From Novosphingobium resinovorum (GTDB taxonomy: Bacteria > Pseudomonadota > Alphaproteobacteria > Sphingomonadales > Sphingomonadaceae), in contig NZ_CP017075.1 of assembly GCF_001742225.1 (NCBI RefSeq), forward strand, positions 2,356,001 through 2,420,000: 64,000 bases of DNA. The letters run 5' to 3'. Position 1 is the first letter of the stretch; the number at the start of each line of letters is the position of its first letter. The position numbers and the translations under genes were made by a program. Shown piece after piece: positions 7,117 through 16,231 of this stretch. The notes under the pieces are model-generated. The model did no database searches. It had not been told where the DNA came from and saw nothing but the letters and a program-made list of their open reading frames with translations.

Positions 7117-8783
7117 CGCGAGCAGCTATCGGCCTCCCCGGCGTAGATGTCGAGGCACCTTCCATCCCATGTACCCGCCGGTTCGCTCAGGCCCACCAGC
7201 GCGGCGAGGGTCGGGGCGATGTCCACCGTCTCGACCGGCTGCGCCTGCTCCATGGAGGGCATCCCCCCCCGCCAGAACAGCATCGGCACGCGGCGGTCGT
7301 AGTCCCACGGGCTGCCGTGGGTGGCGGTGTAGCCGGGGACGGGCTTGGTGCCCGGCACGACGGCGCGCTTCGTCATCATCAGCACTTCGCCCGAGCGGCC
7401 GGGGTAGAACGAGGCGGCGACGCGCTCGATCTCGGTCCAGTCCTGCGGGTGACCGGCGGGCACCTTGACCTTCTTCAGTTCCTCGGCGGTATAGACGCCC
7501 GAGATCTGCGGGTTGGCCTTCAGCTGCGACACCAGTTCGGCGATGACCTTCTGCCGCTGCTTTGCGGTGAGCCCGGCGTTCAGCCAGATGTCGCCCGAAG
7601 CGCCCGCACCGTAGAGCAGCGGGCCTTCCTTCACGGTGATCCCGGTCGCCTTGCCTACCGAGGCGGAGAGCGCGTCATCGGTCAGCGAGGGGTCGAGGCG
7701 GCTGGCCTCGGGCACGCCCTGCAGCTTCATGCGCTCGGGCGCGTCGGCGCCGCCATGGTCAGCGCTGAGCACGACCGCATAGTCGATCCCGCGCGCATCC
7801 AGCGCCCCCAGCAGCTTGCCGATGGTCTGGTCCAGAACGTTCATCTGGATGCACATCTCGACGCCCTCGTTGCCGTAGGCGTGGCCGACCTTGTCGGTGG
7901 CCGAATAGCTGACCGAGAGCACGTCGGGCACATCGTCCTTGCCCAGCGGCATCTCGTCGAGCAGGCGGATGGCCATGTCGGTGGTCATCTCGTCAGTGCG
8001 CGGGCTGTTGAAGAAGCCCTTGAAATCGCCGGCCTTCAGCGGGAAGCGATACGTGCCGATGGTGAAGCCGCCCATCTGGATCGCATGGTCGACGCCGCCG
8101 CACCAGCCCGGCACCGGCAGTTCGGGCGCGCCCGCATTGACCGCGGCGGCGATCGCCTGGTTTTCCGCGACAACGGCGGGGGAGACCTTGCGATCCTCGT
8201 AGGTGACGAAGCCCTTGCCCTTGATCCAGTAGGCGGCATCGGTGGTGTGGCCGCCCATCATCACCACCGCGCGGTCCTTGAACGAGACGGCGGCGTTGAG
8301 GGACCTGGGGTTCTTCGCCTTGAGCAGATCGCCCAGCGTCGGCACCATCAGGTGGTCCGGCTTGATGACCGAATCTTCCGAGCTGCTCTTCGGGTCGGTC
8401 TCGTCCTCGGAACAATAGACCTTCTTGTCGGCGCGGGCGATGCCCGGAACGTACCAGTCGTTGGCGACGATGCCGGTGCGGTTGGGGTGCACACCGGTCA
8501 GCAACGTTGAGTGGCCGGGGCAGGTCTCGGTCGCGGCATGCGATTGGAAGCCCGAGGGGAACACCGCGCCCTGCAGCAGGCGGTTAAGGCCCTGCGAATA
8601 GCGCTCGCGATACTGCTGGAACAAGTCGGCCGAGAACTGGTCGACCGAGATCGCGACAATCAGCCTGGGCGGGGTCTGCGGAGCGGCCTGTGCCGCCGGG
8701 GCCGGAGCGGCCTCCTGCGCGAAGACGGGAGCGGAAGCGCCGAGCGCAAGAGCGACAACGAGCGAGGAGAGCGGGAGGCGCAT
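7113..8783 (-). CDS. phoK: PhoK-type secreted alkaline phosphatase
   Basis: The 556-residue product has a signal peptide (about residues 1-22, ending FAQ). It closely fits the Sphingomonas PhoK/PafA-type alkaline phosphatases, which are about 560 residues. The nucleophile is expected at Thr87 in TETCPGHSTLLTG. Metal ligands are visible in AISVDQF near the N-terminus, LSADHGGADAPE mid-protein, and the late GYTATHGSPWDYDRRVP segment. It would hydrolyse phosphomonoesters in the periplasm or outside the cell. The stop overlaps the ATG of the UbiH-like gene. No Pho box was identified in the 98-nt divergent region shared with the DsbD-like gene. Confidence 0.87.
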   Translation of the reverse strand: MRLPLSSLVVALALGASAPVFAQEAAPAPAAQAAPQTPPRLIVAISVDQFSADLFQQYRERYSQGLNRLLQGAVFPSGFQSHAATETCPGHSTLLTGVHPNRTGIVANDWYVPGIARADKKVYCSEDETDPKSSSEDSVIKPDHLMVPTLGDLLKAKNPRSLNAAVSFKDRAVVMMGGHTTDAAYWIKGKGFVTYEDRKVSPAVVAENQAIAAAVNAGAPELPVPGWCGGVDHAIQMGGFTIGTYRFPLKAGDFKGFFNSPRTDEMTTDMAIRLLDEMPLGKDDVPDVLSVSYSATDKVGHAYGNEGVEMCIQMNVLDQTIGKLLGALDARGIDYAVVLSADHGGADAPERMKLQGVPEASRLDPSLTDDALSASVGKATGITVKEGPLLYGAGASGDIWLNAGLTAKQRQKVIAELVSQLKANPQISGVYTAEELKKVKVPAGHPQDWTEIERVAASFYPGRSGEVLMMTKRAVVPGTKPVPGYTATHGSPWDYDRRVPMLFWRGGMPSMEQAQPVETVDIAPTLAALVGLSEPAGTWDGRCLDIYAGEADSCSR

Positions 8784-8881
8784 CGGGGGAGGTTCCTTGA
8801 AATGTCCGAGCGTTGGATGCAGATGCAGCGATGACGCGATCGTCGATCAGGCGCAAGACTCGCCTAACCTCACGGAGCACC

Positions 8882-10930
8882 ATGCAAAAGCGCCGCTACC
8901 GACTGCCTGTGACAGTTCTGTGTCACCTCATGGTGCTGCTGGGTGCCTTTATGGTCCTGTTGGGTGCCGCTTCGGTGCCCGCCCGCGCGGCGCCCCCCCA
9001 TGCCCCTACGCATATCGCGGCGGAGCTGCTCGCCGGGCCGGTGAAAGACGGGAAAGCCACCCTCGCCATCCGCATGACGCCCGAGGCGGGGTGGCACGGA
9101 TACTGGCTCAATCCGGGCGATGCAGGCCTAGGGATGCAGCTGTCGTGGGACGTGCCCGAGGGCGTGAAGACGGGGCAGCCGCGCTATCCGGTGCCGCAGA
9201 CGCTGGTGGTTCAGGGCCTGATGAACCACGTCTACGAAAGCGAGTACGCGGTGCTGGTCCCAGTCACGGTTCCTGCCGGAAAAGGGCGGATTCCCGTGCA
9301 CGTGAAGGCCCAGTGGCTGGCCTGCACCGAACAGATCTGCGTCCCCGAACGCGCCGAACTCGCGGCCGAGATCGCGGCCGGTGCGCCGCATGATCCGCGC
9401 TTCGACACGTGGACCCAGCGCCTGCCCGCGCCGCTCGATACGCCGGCCGCTTTTGCGTTGAATGACAAGACGTTGCGCCTTGCCATCCCGCTCCCGGCGT
9501 CGGTGCCGCTGGAGGCCCCGCACCTCTTCGTCGGCCAGGACAAACTGATCGACTATGCTGCTCCGCAAGCCTTCGCACGCAAGGGCGACATGCTGCTGGT
9601 AACGATCCCCCGCGCCCGCTTCGCCCCGCAGAATGCCGCAGGAATCGACGCCGTTCTGCGCCTCGACGCCGCAGGCAACGGCATCGCCCTCACCGCCAGA
9701 CCCGGCCCGGTGCCGAGCGGCGGCACCATGCTGGCGGGAAGCGAAGCGCCCAAGCTCCCCGCCCTGCCCTGGCTGCTGCTGGCGGCTCTGGCGGGCGGAC
9801 TGCTGCTCAACGTGATGCCTTGCGTCTTCCCGATCCTTTCGCTCAAAGCCCTCAGCCTCGCCCGCGCGGGTGAGAGCGAAGCCCATGCGCGGATCGAGGG
9901 ACTGGCTTATGCGGCGGGCGTGATCCTCGCCTGCCTCGGCCTCGGCGCGGCGCTGCTGGCGCTGCGGGCTGGCGGCGAGCAGGTCGGCTGGGCGTTCCAA
10001 CTGCAGGAGCCGGTCGTCGTCGTCGCGCTCTTCGCGCTGGCGGTCGCCATCACCGCCAACCTGCTGGGTCTGTTCGAATTTTCCGTCCCGGGCTTCGCCT
10101 CGGCAGGCTCTCCGCAGGGAGCCTTCGCGACCGGCCTGCTCGCCGCATTCGTCGCGACGCCTTGCACCGGCCCGTTCATGGCGAGCGCGATGGGCGCGGC
10201 GCTGCTGTTGCCGGTCGTGCCCGCGATGACGCTGTTCGCAGCGCTCGGCCTCGGCATCGCATTGCCGTTCCTCGCCGTCGCCTTCGTGCCCGCCCTGCGC
10301 GCGCGCCTGCCCCGGCCGGGCCGATGGATGGTGACGTTCCGGCGGGTCATGGCAGTGCCGATGGGGTTGACCGCACTGGCGCTGGCGTGGCTGATCTGGC
10401 GCCTCGGCGGCTCGGCGTCGCTCGCCTACGTCGCCGCGCTGGCCGCGTTGGTGCTCGCCCTGCTCGGCCTCGTTGGACGCGCGCAACGCTCTGGGAAACG
10501 CGCGCTCATGCCCGCTTTCGCGACGCTGGCAGTACTGGCGGTCGGCGTGCTGACGATGCCCGAGCCGCGCCCGCAGGCGCAGGAGGAAGCCTCGATCATC
10601 AAGGCCAGACCCTTCTCGCCCGAAGCACTGGCAGAGGCACGCGCCAGCGGCAAACCGGTCTTCGTATGGATGACCGCTGACTGGTGCCTCACCTGCAAGG
10701 TCAACGAAGCCGCCGCGATCGAGCGCGAGGACACCCGCGTCGCCTTCGAAAAGGCCGGAGTCGTGGTGCTGCGCGGCGACTGGACCCGGCGCGATCCCGC
10801 GATCACCCGCTACCTCACCGAACAGGGCGCGGCGGGGGTTCCCCTATACGTCTGGTACGGCCGCGACGGCCGGGCCGAAACGCTGCCTCAGGTGCTCACG
10901 CCCGCACTGCTGGAGGAAAAGGCAAGATGA
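8882..10930 (+). CDS. DsbD/ScsB-like membrane thiol-disulfide reductase
   Basis: The 682-residue protein has a signal sequence, a periplasmic beta domain (to about residue 290), about eight membrane helices (310-570), and a C-terminal thioredoxin-like domain with WCLTC near residue 600. Two membrane cysteines are present in NVMPCVFPI and ATPCTGPF, as in DsbD/CcdA-type electron carriers that move reducing power from the cytoplasm to periplasmic partners. ATG at 8882 is preferred over the frame start at 8813 because it begins a clean signal peptide (MQKRRYRLPVTVLCHL...). No partner thioredoxin gene is adjacent. Confidence 0.88.
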   Translation: MQKRRYRLPVTVLCHLMVLLGAFMVLLGAASVPARAAPPHAPTHIAAELLAGPVKDGKATLAIRMTPEAGWHGYWLNPGDAGLGMQLSWDVPEGVKTGQPRYPVPQTLVVQGLMNHVYESEYAVLVPVTVPAGKGRIPVHVKAQWLACTEQICVPERAELAAEIAAGAPHDPRFDTWTQRLPAPLDTPAAFALNDKTLRLAIPLPASVPLEAPHLFVGQDKLIDYAAPQAFARKGDMLLVTIPRARFAPQNAAGIDAVLRLDAAGNGIALTARPGPVPSGGTMLAGSEAPKLPALPWLLLAALAGGLLLNVMPCVFPILSLKALSLARAGESEAHARIEGLAYAAGVILACLGLGAALLALRAGGEQVGWAFQLQEPVVVVALFALAVAITANLLGLFEFSVPGFASAGSPQGAFATGLLAAFVATPCTGPFMASAMGAALLLPVVPAMTLFAALGLGIALPFLAVAFVPALRARLPRPGRWMVTFRRVMAVPMGLTALALAWLIWRLGGSASLAYVAALAALVLALLGLVGRAQRSGKRALMPAFATLAVLAVGVLTMPEPRPQAQEEASIIKARPFSPEALAEARASGKPVFVWMTADWCLTCKVNEAAAIEREDTRVAFEKAGVVVLRGDWTRRDPAITRYLTEQGAAGVPLYVWYGRDGRAETLPQVLTPALLEEKAR

Positions 10931-11051
10931 CGTCGTCCCGGACTTGATCCGGGACCGCTGGCCGTGACCAGCCCACATAGGTTCAGGGCGCCCGGCACAG
11001 CAGCGCCCACCTAAAGACAGCCACCGGTCCCGGATCAAGCCCGGGACGACG
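10931..11051. repeat. Inverted repeat pair, 27-bp arms (CCCGGGAC family)
   Basis: The arm at 10931-10957 (CGTCGTCCCGGACTTGATCC...) matches the reverse complement of 11025-11051 with one mismatch. About 67 nt separate the arms. It fills the gap between the convergent DsbD-like gene and the M16 gene. Such dispersed inverted repeats may act as bidirectional transcription stops or REP-type elements. Confidence 0.8.
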
Positions 11052-11065
11052 GTGTGCCATGACGC

Positions 11066-12451
11066 TTACTTCTTCGGCAGCTTCGCCGCGATCTCCGGCA
11101 CTTTCTCAAGCTGCGGGCGCACGCTCTCCAGCGGTCCGACGATCACAACGCTCAGCTTGTCCACCGACAGTTCGCGCTTCGCGGCGGTCTGGAAATCCGC
11201 CGCCTTGAGCGCGCTCGCCCGGCCGACGTAGCCATTGAGGTAGTCCACCCCCAGCCCTTGCACATCGAGGTTGGCCAGCGATCCCGCCAGCCCATCGCGC
11301 GAGGACAGGCCCAGCACGAAGGTCCCGTTCATGTAATTGCGGATGCCCTGCACTTCGGCATCGGTGGGGAGAGTGTCCTGCATGCGCCGGATCTCCTTGT
11401 AGATCTCGGTGATCGCAGGCCCGGTCGATTCGGCTGTGATATCTGCGTCCTCCACCCAGAACGCCCCCTGCACCCGCTGCGAGAGCGACGCGCTGGGCGA
11501 GTAGGTGTAGCCCTTGTCCTCGCGGATGTTGCGGGTAATGCGCGAGGAGAAATAGCCGCCCAGCAGCGTGTTGGTGGCGCGGAAATCCATGTCGTAGCCG
11601 GGCTTGGCAACCCGCTTGCCGATCCATACGGTCGACTGCGGCGCGCCCGGCCGGTCGATCAGCACGACCTTGGGCGCGGGCTCGGCGGGCACGGGCAATG
11701 CGGTGGGTGCAGCGCCTGCCGCCCAGCCGCCGAACGCTTTCTCGACCGCCGCGCGCACCGTGGTAGGGTCGAAGCGGCCGACGATATAGAGATGCGTGCG
11801 CGCCGCGCCGAAGTTGCCGGCATGGAACGCCTTGATCTGCTCCAGCGTGTAGCCCGACAGCTGCTGCGGCGTCGGGAACGTGCGCCCATAGGGATGCTCG
11901 GGATAGAGCGCCGCCGAGAATGCCTCGGACGCGATGGAGCCGGGGGTGGACTTGGCCACCATCAGGTTGCGCAGCATGTCGGCGCGCACCTTCTCCAGTT
12001 CCTCGGCCTTGAAGTCGGGGCGCTGGAGCAGGTCGGCGACGAGGGCGACGGCATCAGGCGTCGATTCCCCCAGCACGTCGATCATCGCCGAACTGGAATC
12101 GAGGCCGGTCGAAAGCGCCAGCGAACCGCCCATCCCGGCGGCGGCCTCGGCCAACTGCGAGGCGTCGCGCCCCCCTGCGCCCTTCTGCATCAAGGCGCCG
12201 GTGAGGTCGGCGAGCCAAACGTTCTGGCCGTCATCGATATTGCCGGTGCGTACGCTGGCAACGATCGTGACCTTCGGCACGTTGCCGTGCTGCGCCATGG
12301 TCACCTTCATGCCGTTGGCAAGCGTGAACTCGGTCAGCGGCGGCAGAGCGAAGGGTTTGGGCGCGGCCGGGGCGGGCGGCGCTTCCTTTGCCAAAGCAGG
12401 AGCGGCGGTCAGCGCCAGCGCGGCGGTGCAGAGGAGAAGATTCCGGATCAT
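11066..12451 (-). CDS. M16-family peptidase homologue without catalytic motif
   Basis: The 461-residue product has a signal peptide (MIRNLLLCTAALALTAAPALA) and the two-domain M16 fold (FTLANGMKVTMAQHGNVPKVTI near the start, FGAARTHLYIVGRFDP in the middle). The HxxEH zinc motif is not present where expected, so it is probably the non-catalytic partner of the M16 protease encoded just upstream. ATG at 12451 is chosen over GTG at 12466 because GGAGGG stands just before it and the gap to the upstream stop is 11 nt. The pair would act in the periplasm on peptides. Confidence 0.88.
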   Translation of the reverse strand: MIRNLLLCTAALALTAAPALAKEAPPAPAAPKPFALPPLTEFTLANGMKVTMAQHGNVPKVTIVASVRTGNIDDGQNVWLADLTGALMQKGAGGRDASQLAEAAAGMGGSLALSTGLDSSSAMIDVLGESTPDAVALVADLLQRPDFKAEELEKVRADMLRNLMVAKSTPGSIASEAFSAALYPEHPYGRTFPTPQQLSGYTLEQIKAFHAGNFGAARTHLYIVGRFDPTTVRAAVEKAFGGWAAGAAPTALPVPAEPAPKVVLIDRPGAPQSTVWIGKRVAKPGYDMDFRATNTLLGGYFSSRITRNIREDKGYTYSPSASLSQRVQGAFWVEDADITAESTGPAITEIYKEIRRMQDTLPTDAEVQGIRNYMNGTFVLGLSSRDGLAGSLANLDVQGLGVDYLNGYVGRASALKAADFQTAAKRELSVDKLSVVIVGPLESVRPQLEKVPEIAAKLPKK

Positions 12452-12462
12452 GATGCCCTCCC

Positions 12463-13887
12463 TCACTTCGCGGCCGCCGGAGCCGCGGCGACGGCGCCGG
12501 GCTTCAGGCTGATCACGGTACGGTTGGTCGAACGCAGGTATTCGCGCGCGGTCTTGCGGATCAGTTCGGGCGTGACCTTCTCGATCTCCGCCTCCATCCG
12601 GTTGATCCGCCCCGGATCGTCGTCGAACAGCGCGAAGCTGGCGAGCAGGTTGACCAGCCCGAAGCGGTAGCCATCGCCCACGGTATCGTAGATCTCGGAG
12701 CGGGCCTTGGTCTTGGCACGGGCAAGCTCGGCCGGAGTGACGAGGGTGTCCTGCAAGTCCTTCACCACCGCGTCGATGTCGGCGAGAATGGCGTCGTCAG
12801 TCACTTCCGGCCCGTGAATCAGGAACGCCGACCACAGCATCGGCCCGTTGTAGTCGTAGGCGCTGCCGAGCGGCCAGTTGATGCCGCCCGAGACATTGCC
12901 CGCATAGCCCTTCTGGTTCACCAGCACCCGGGTCAGCCGGCTGTCCGCACCCTGGATCAGCATGAGGTCGATCAGCCGCATCGCCGCCCACTCGGGTGTG
13001 TTCTTGGGCGGGACGTGATAGGCCCATGCCAGCGCCGGTTGCGGCGCGAGCGGGTCGGTCTTTTCGGAGCGCTTTTCCGCCGTCTGGCGCGGCTCGGAAA
13101 TATCGGGGAACTTGAGCGCGCCCGAGGCCGGGATCGGCCCGAAATACTTCTCGGTCCAGGCCATGACCTGCCTCGGATCGACGTCGCCCGCGACGACCAG
13201 CACGGCGTTGTTGGGCGCGTAGTAATCCTTGAAGAACTGCTGCACGTCGGTCAGCGTCGCTGCGTCGATCTCCTTGAGATCGCCGTAGAAATTATGCGCG
13301 TTGTACCAGTTCGTATTCGCCAGCTGCGGCAGGTCGAGCCACGGGAAGCCGCCATAGGGCTGGTTGATGACGTTGACCTTGACCTCGTTCTTCACCACGC
13401 CCTGCTGGTTGGTCAGGTTGTCCTGCGTGATGTCGAGGCCCTTCATCCGGTCTGCCTCGGCCCACAGGAACGTCTCGGTCGTGTTGCTGGGGATCGCCTC
13501 GTAGTAGTTCGTGAAATCGAACCGGGTGGAGCCGTTGAGCACGCCGCCGTTGGCGTTGACGAGGCCGATGAATTCCGCCTTGCCCAGGTTCTTCGAGCCC
13601 TGGAACATCATGTGCTCGAACAGGTGCGCGAAGCCGGTGCGGTCTTTCGGCTCGATACGGAAGCCGATACCGTAATACACGCCGACGGTAGCGGTAGGCA
13701 CCGAATGATCAGGCGAGATCACTACCTTCAGACCGTTGGCGAGCTTGTGGTATTCGACCGGCACTTGCCCCTTCGCGGGCGCCGGAGCAGCGGAGGCCTT
13801 GGGAGCCGCCAGCACGGGCGAAACGGAAAGCGGCGCCAGCGAGGCGGCGGCTAGCAGAACGGCGCGACGAACGGTGCCGAATCTCAT
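12463..13887 (-). CDS. M16-family zinc metallopeptidase (catalytic partner)
   Basis: The 474-residue product has a signal peptide (MRFGTVRRAVLLAAASLAPLSVSPVLA) and the inverted zinc motif HLFEH in RTGFAHLFEHMMFQGS, with the distal Glu expected in the following helix region (VVKNEVKVN). It is a pitrilysin/processing-peptidase-like protease of the periplasm. The downstream gene 11 nt away supplies the inactive half, the usual bacterial M16B arrangement. The frame extends to 13950, but ATG at 13887 begins the signal peptide and follows a GGGAG. Confidence 0.92.
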   Translation of the reverse strand: MRFGTVRRAVLLAAASLAPLSVSPVLAAPKASAAPAPAKGQVPVEYHKLANGLKVVISPDHSVPTATVGVYYGIGFRIEPKDRTGFAHLFEHMMFQGSKNLGKAEFIGLVNANGGVLNGSTRFDFTNYYEAIPSNTTETFLWAEADRMKGLDITQDNLTNQQGVVKNEVKVNVINQPYGGFPWLDLPQLANTNWYNAHNFYGDLKEIDAATLTDVQQFFKDYYAPNNAVLVVAGDVDPRQVMAWTEKYFGPIPASGALKFPDISEPRQTAEKRSEKTDPLAPQPALAWAYHVPPKNTPEWAAMRLIDLMLIQGADSRLTRVLVNQKGYAGNVSGGINWPLGSAYDYNGPMLWSAFLIHGPEVTDDAILADIDAVVKDLQDTLVTPAELARAKTKARSEIYDTVGDGYRFGLVNLLASFALFDDDPGRINRMEAEIEKVTPELIRKTAREYLRSTNRTVISLKPGAVAAAPAAAK

Positions 13888-14076
13888 GGCGATGGTGCTC
13901 CCGGATGTGTCCCTGTTGATACGCCCCGGCAGGAGAAGCCGACTGCGCAACCGCTTGGCAATGCCAGACTATCCGTGAGCGGCCGGTTTGCAATCGACAA
14001 GCGACATTCGTCATCGACGAACGACTTGCGATTACAGAATTTTCACCGGAGCAATCCCTGGCGGGGTGGCTCCCCC

Positions 14077-14565
14077 TCAACCGAACAACCAGTGCCCCAG
14101 CAGCCGGTCGAACGGGAAGGTGAAGAAACCCGCGATCAGCAGCGCACCGATGATCAGCCCGCGCACCGTGCGACGATGGCGGGCGACGTTGCCCTTGCGC
14201 GCGGCGAGCACCAGCACCGGCACCATCACGATGGTGAAGACCGAAAGGATATGGATCAGGCTGAAATGGCCGGGCTTGGTCGTCACGAACAGGCTGTCGA
14301 CGGCGGTGAGGAACATCGCCCCCGCCCAGGCATAACCGAGCGCGCGATGGCCGGGCGTCCCCCGCCGCTTCCACAACAGCACCGGGGTCAGCGCCAGAGC
14401 TACGACGATCGTGAGCAAGTGCAGCCAGATGACGCCGGGAATGTTCGCCCATTCGGACATGCCCTTGAGCACCGCGACCCCGACGAAACCCAGCATGACG
14501 AGCGCCAGTGCCCCTAGCAGCTTCTCCAGCCGATCGGGCGCGATGGACTTGACGGTACTGCTCAT
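14077..14565 (-). CDS. DUF2306-like small membrane protein
   Basis: The 162-residue product has four or five hydrophobic segments: LLGALALVMLGFVGVAVL, IWLHLLTIVVALALTPVLLW, a central ALGYAWAGAMFLTAV, ILSVFTIVMVPVLVLAA and LIIGALLIAGFFTF. It resembles DUF2306-type membrane proteins with a conserved HRxLGYxWxG region (GHRALGYAWAG). Function unknown. Its ATG overlaps the stop of the TMEM175-like gene by 4 nt, making it the last gene of the lgt operon. Confidence 0.75.
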   Translation of the reverse strand: MSSTVKSIAPDRLEKLLGALALVMLGFVGVAVLKGMSEWANIPGVIWLHLLTIVVALALTPVLLWKRRGTPGHRALGYAWAGAMFLTAVDSLFVTTKPGHFSLIHILSVFTIVMVPVLVLAARKGNVARHRRTVRGLIIGALLIAGFFTFPFDRLLGHWLFG

Positions 14566-15170
14566 GCGGCACCCTTGCGGTGAAATACCAGGCGCCACAG
14601 CGGCAGCGTGACCATCGCGAACTGGCTGATCTGCGGAATGACGAAAGCAAGCGCGACCGCAAGCGCCGCAGCGGCGATCACGCCGGGCGAACCGCTGTAG
14701 CGATTATCGGGACCGGGCACCGCCAGCCCCTTGTGCTCGATCCAGAACATCAGGAACCAGGCCAGAATCCCGGTCAGCAGCAGATTCAGGTTGTAGCACA
14801 GCGCCGGGACGAAGGTATTGTGCCCCGCCGCCACGAATGCGGTGGTGAAGGGCATCACGCCGATCGCCAGCAGGTAGAGCAGGTTCGGCCAGACCAGCGC
14901 CACGTCGAAATGCGTCACCCGGCTGAATATCTGGTGATGCGACAGCCAGAACCGTCCGATCACCAGGAAACTGAGCACGAACGCCAGGAAATTGGGGATG
15001 AGCCTACCCAATTCCGCCCAATATTCATGAACCGGTGCGTCGGGGGGAAGATGCGGCACCTCGATCTCGAGCACCAGCAAGGTGATGGCGATGGCAAAGA
15101 CCGCATCCGAAAAGAACACGATCCGTTCGAGCGCGAATTTCGCGCCGCCGTGCAGTTCTGACATACTCAT
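14562..15170 (-). CDS. TMEM175/DUF1211-family membrane protein
   Basis: The 202-residue product carries the family signature FFSDAVFAIAITLLVLEIEVP at about residues 18-38, followed by five further membrane segments, including LIPNFLAFVLSFLVIGRFWLSHH. Bacterial members are potassium-permeable channels. The real start is ATG at 15170; the long frame to 15641 is a shadow of the neighbouring gene. The start shares one base with the TGA of the methyltransferase upstream (TGATG), so translation is probably coupled. Confidence 0.88.
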   Translation of the reverse strand: MSMSELHGGAKFALERIVFFSDAVFAIAITLLVLEIEVPHLPPDAPVHEYWAELGRLIPNFLAFVLSFLVIGRFWLSHHQIFSRVTHFDVALVWPNLLYLLAIGVMPFTTAFVAAGHNTFVPALCYNLNLLLTGILAWFLMFWIEHKGLAVPGPDNRYSGSPGVIAAAALAVALAFVIPQISQFAMVTLPLWRLVFHRKGAA

Positions 15171-16231
15171 CAGAAGCCTGCGCCGTTTGGCCAACTCTGC
15201 GCGGCCAGCCCCATGACCTTGAACAATTGCCCCATCTGCCCCTCGTCGATCAGTCGATCCTTGTCGGAGTTTATGGCAGAAGATTGTTGCGGTGCAACAG
15301 CGCAAAGTTGCGCGGCGCGCGTTTCGATGCCGAGCGCGCGCAGGAATGCTCCTTGCGTCACCGTGCCGAGATGGCGCGCACCGCCCGCGACGGCGACTTC
15401 GGCCATCGTCGCGAAATCGACGAGGCAGGTAAGGTCCGCTTCGCCCGGATGCGCGAAGGGATCGACCTTCGTATGCGCGCGGATCGCCTGCAGAGTCGAA
15501 CCGGTACGCTTTTCGGCGTAGCCGTAGTCGATCAGCAGCGCCGCCCCGCCCTGCCCCTGAAGGCGACGGGCGATCTCGTCGATCACGGCGGCCGCGCCGG
15601 GGCAAGTCTCGATCAGGGTCTGCTCGGACGCTTCGAGCCATGCCTCGGGCACGGCGGCGTCCATCGGACGATCGCTGGCGACCGGCACGAAGCGGTGGCC
15701 TTCGAGGCCGACCATGCGCTCGCGCCAGCCTGCCGCCGTCTTCACCATCTGGCGCACCGGGAGGGCATCGAGGAACTCGTTGCCGACCAGCAGCAGCGGG
15801 CCGTCAGTGGGCAGGCTGTCCATGTCGGCGTGCCACTGCGCATCAGGCACTGCCTTGCGCTGCTCGGCGCGCAGGGCCCCAGAGCCTTCGACGAGATGGA
15901 CCTCGGGGCTCAGTCCCTGCTTGCGCATAACCCGCAGCGCATCGCGCGCGAGAGTGCCACGACCGGGGCCCAGCTCGACGTAGTGCACCGTCGCCGGAGC
16001 GCCCGCGCGCATCCAGATATCGGTCAACCACAGGCCGATCAGTTCGCCGAACATCTGGCTGATTTCGGGCGCGGTGACGAAATCGCCCGCGCCGCCGAGC
16101 GGGTCCTTGCCGGAGTAATAGCGGGCGTTCGATTCGCCCATGTACTGCTGGAGCGAAATCGGCCCGTAATTGGCGATCAGCCGCCGGAAGACGGCTGCCA
16201 GAGAGTCTTCGCCCCCGGCTTCGTCGCTCAT
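15170..16231 (-). CDS. MidA/NDUFAF7-family SAM-dependent methyltransferase
   Basis: The 353-residue product begins FRRLIANYGPISLQQYM and has the conserved YYSGKDPLGGAGDFVTAPEISQMFGELIG block, then SAM motif I YVELGPGRGTL and GNEFLDALPVRQ. Those are the landmarks of the MidA/NDUFAF7 family, which in mitochondria methylates an arginine of a complex I subunit. The bacterial substrate is less certain. ATG at 16231 shares a base with the lgt stop (TGATG). The longer frame to 16330 lies inside lgt. Confidence 0.88.
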   Translation of the reverse strand: MSDEAGGEDSLAAVFRRLIANYGPISLQQYMGESNARYYSGKDPLGGAGDFVTAPEISQMFGELIGLWLTDIWMRAGAPATVHYVELGPGRGTLARDALRVMRKQGLSPEVHLVEGSGALRAEQRKAVPDAQWHADMDSLPTDGPLLLVGNEFLDALPVRQMVKTAAGWRERMVGLEGHRFVPVASDRPMDAAVPEAWLEASEQTLIETCPGAAAVIDEIARRLQGQGGAALLIDYGYAEKRTGSTLQAIRAHTKVDPFAHPGEADLTCLVDFATMAEVAVAGGARHLGTVTQGAFLRALGIETRAAQLCAVAPQQSSAINSDKDRLIDEGQMGQLFKVMGLAAQSWPNGAGF

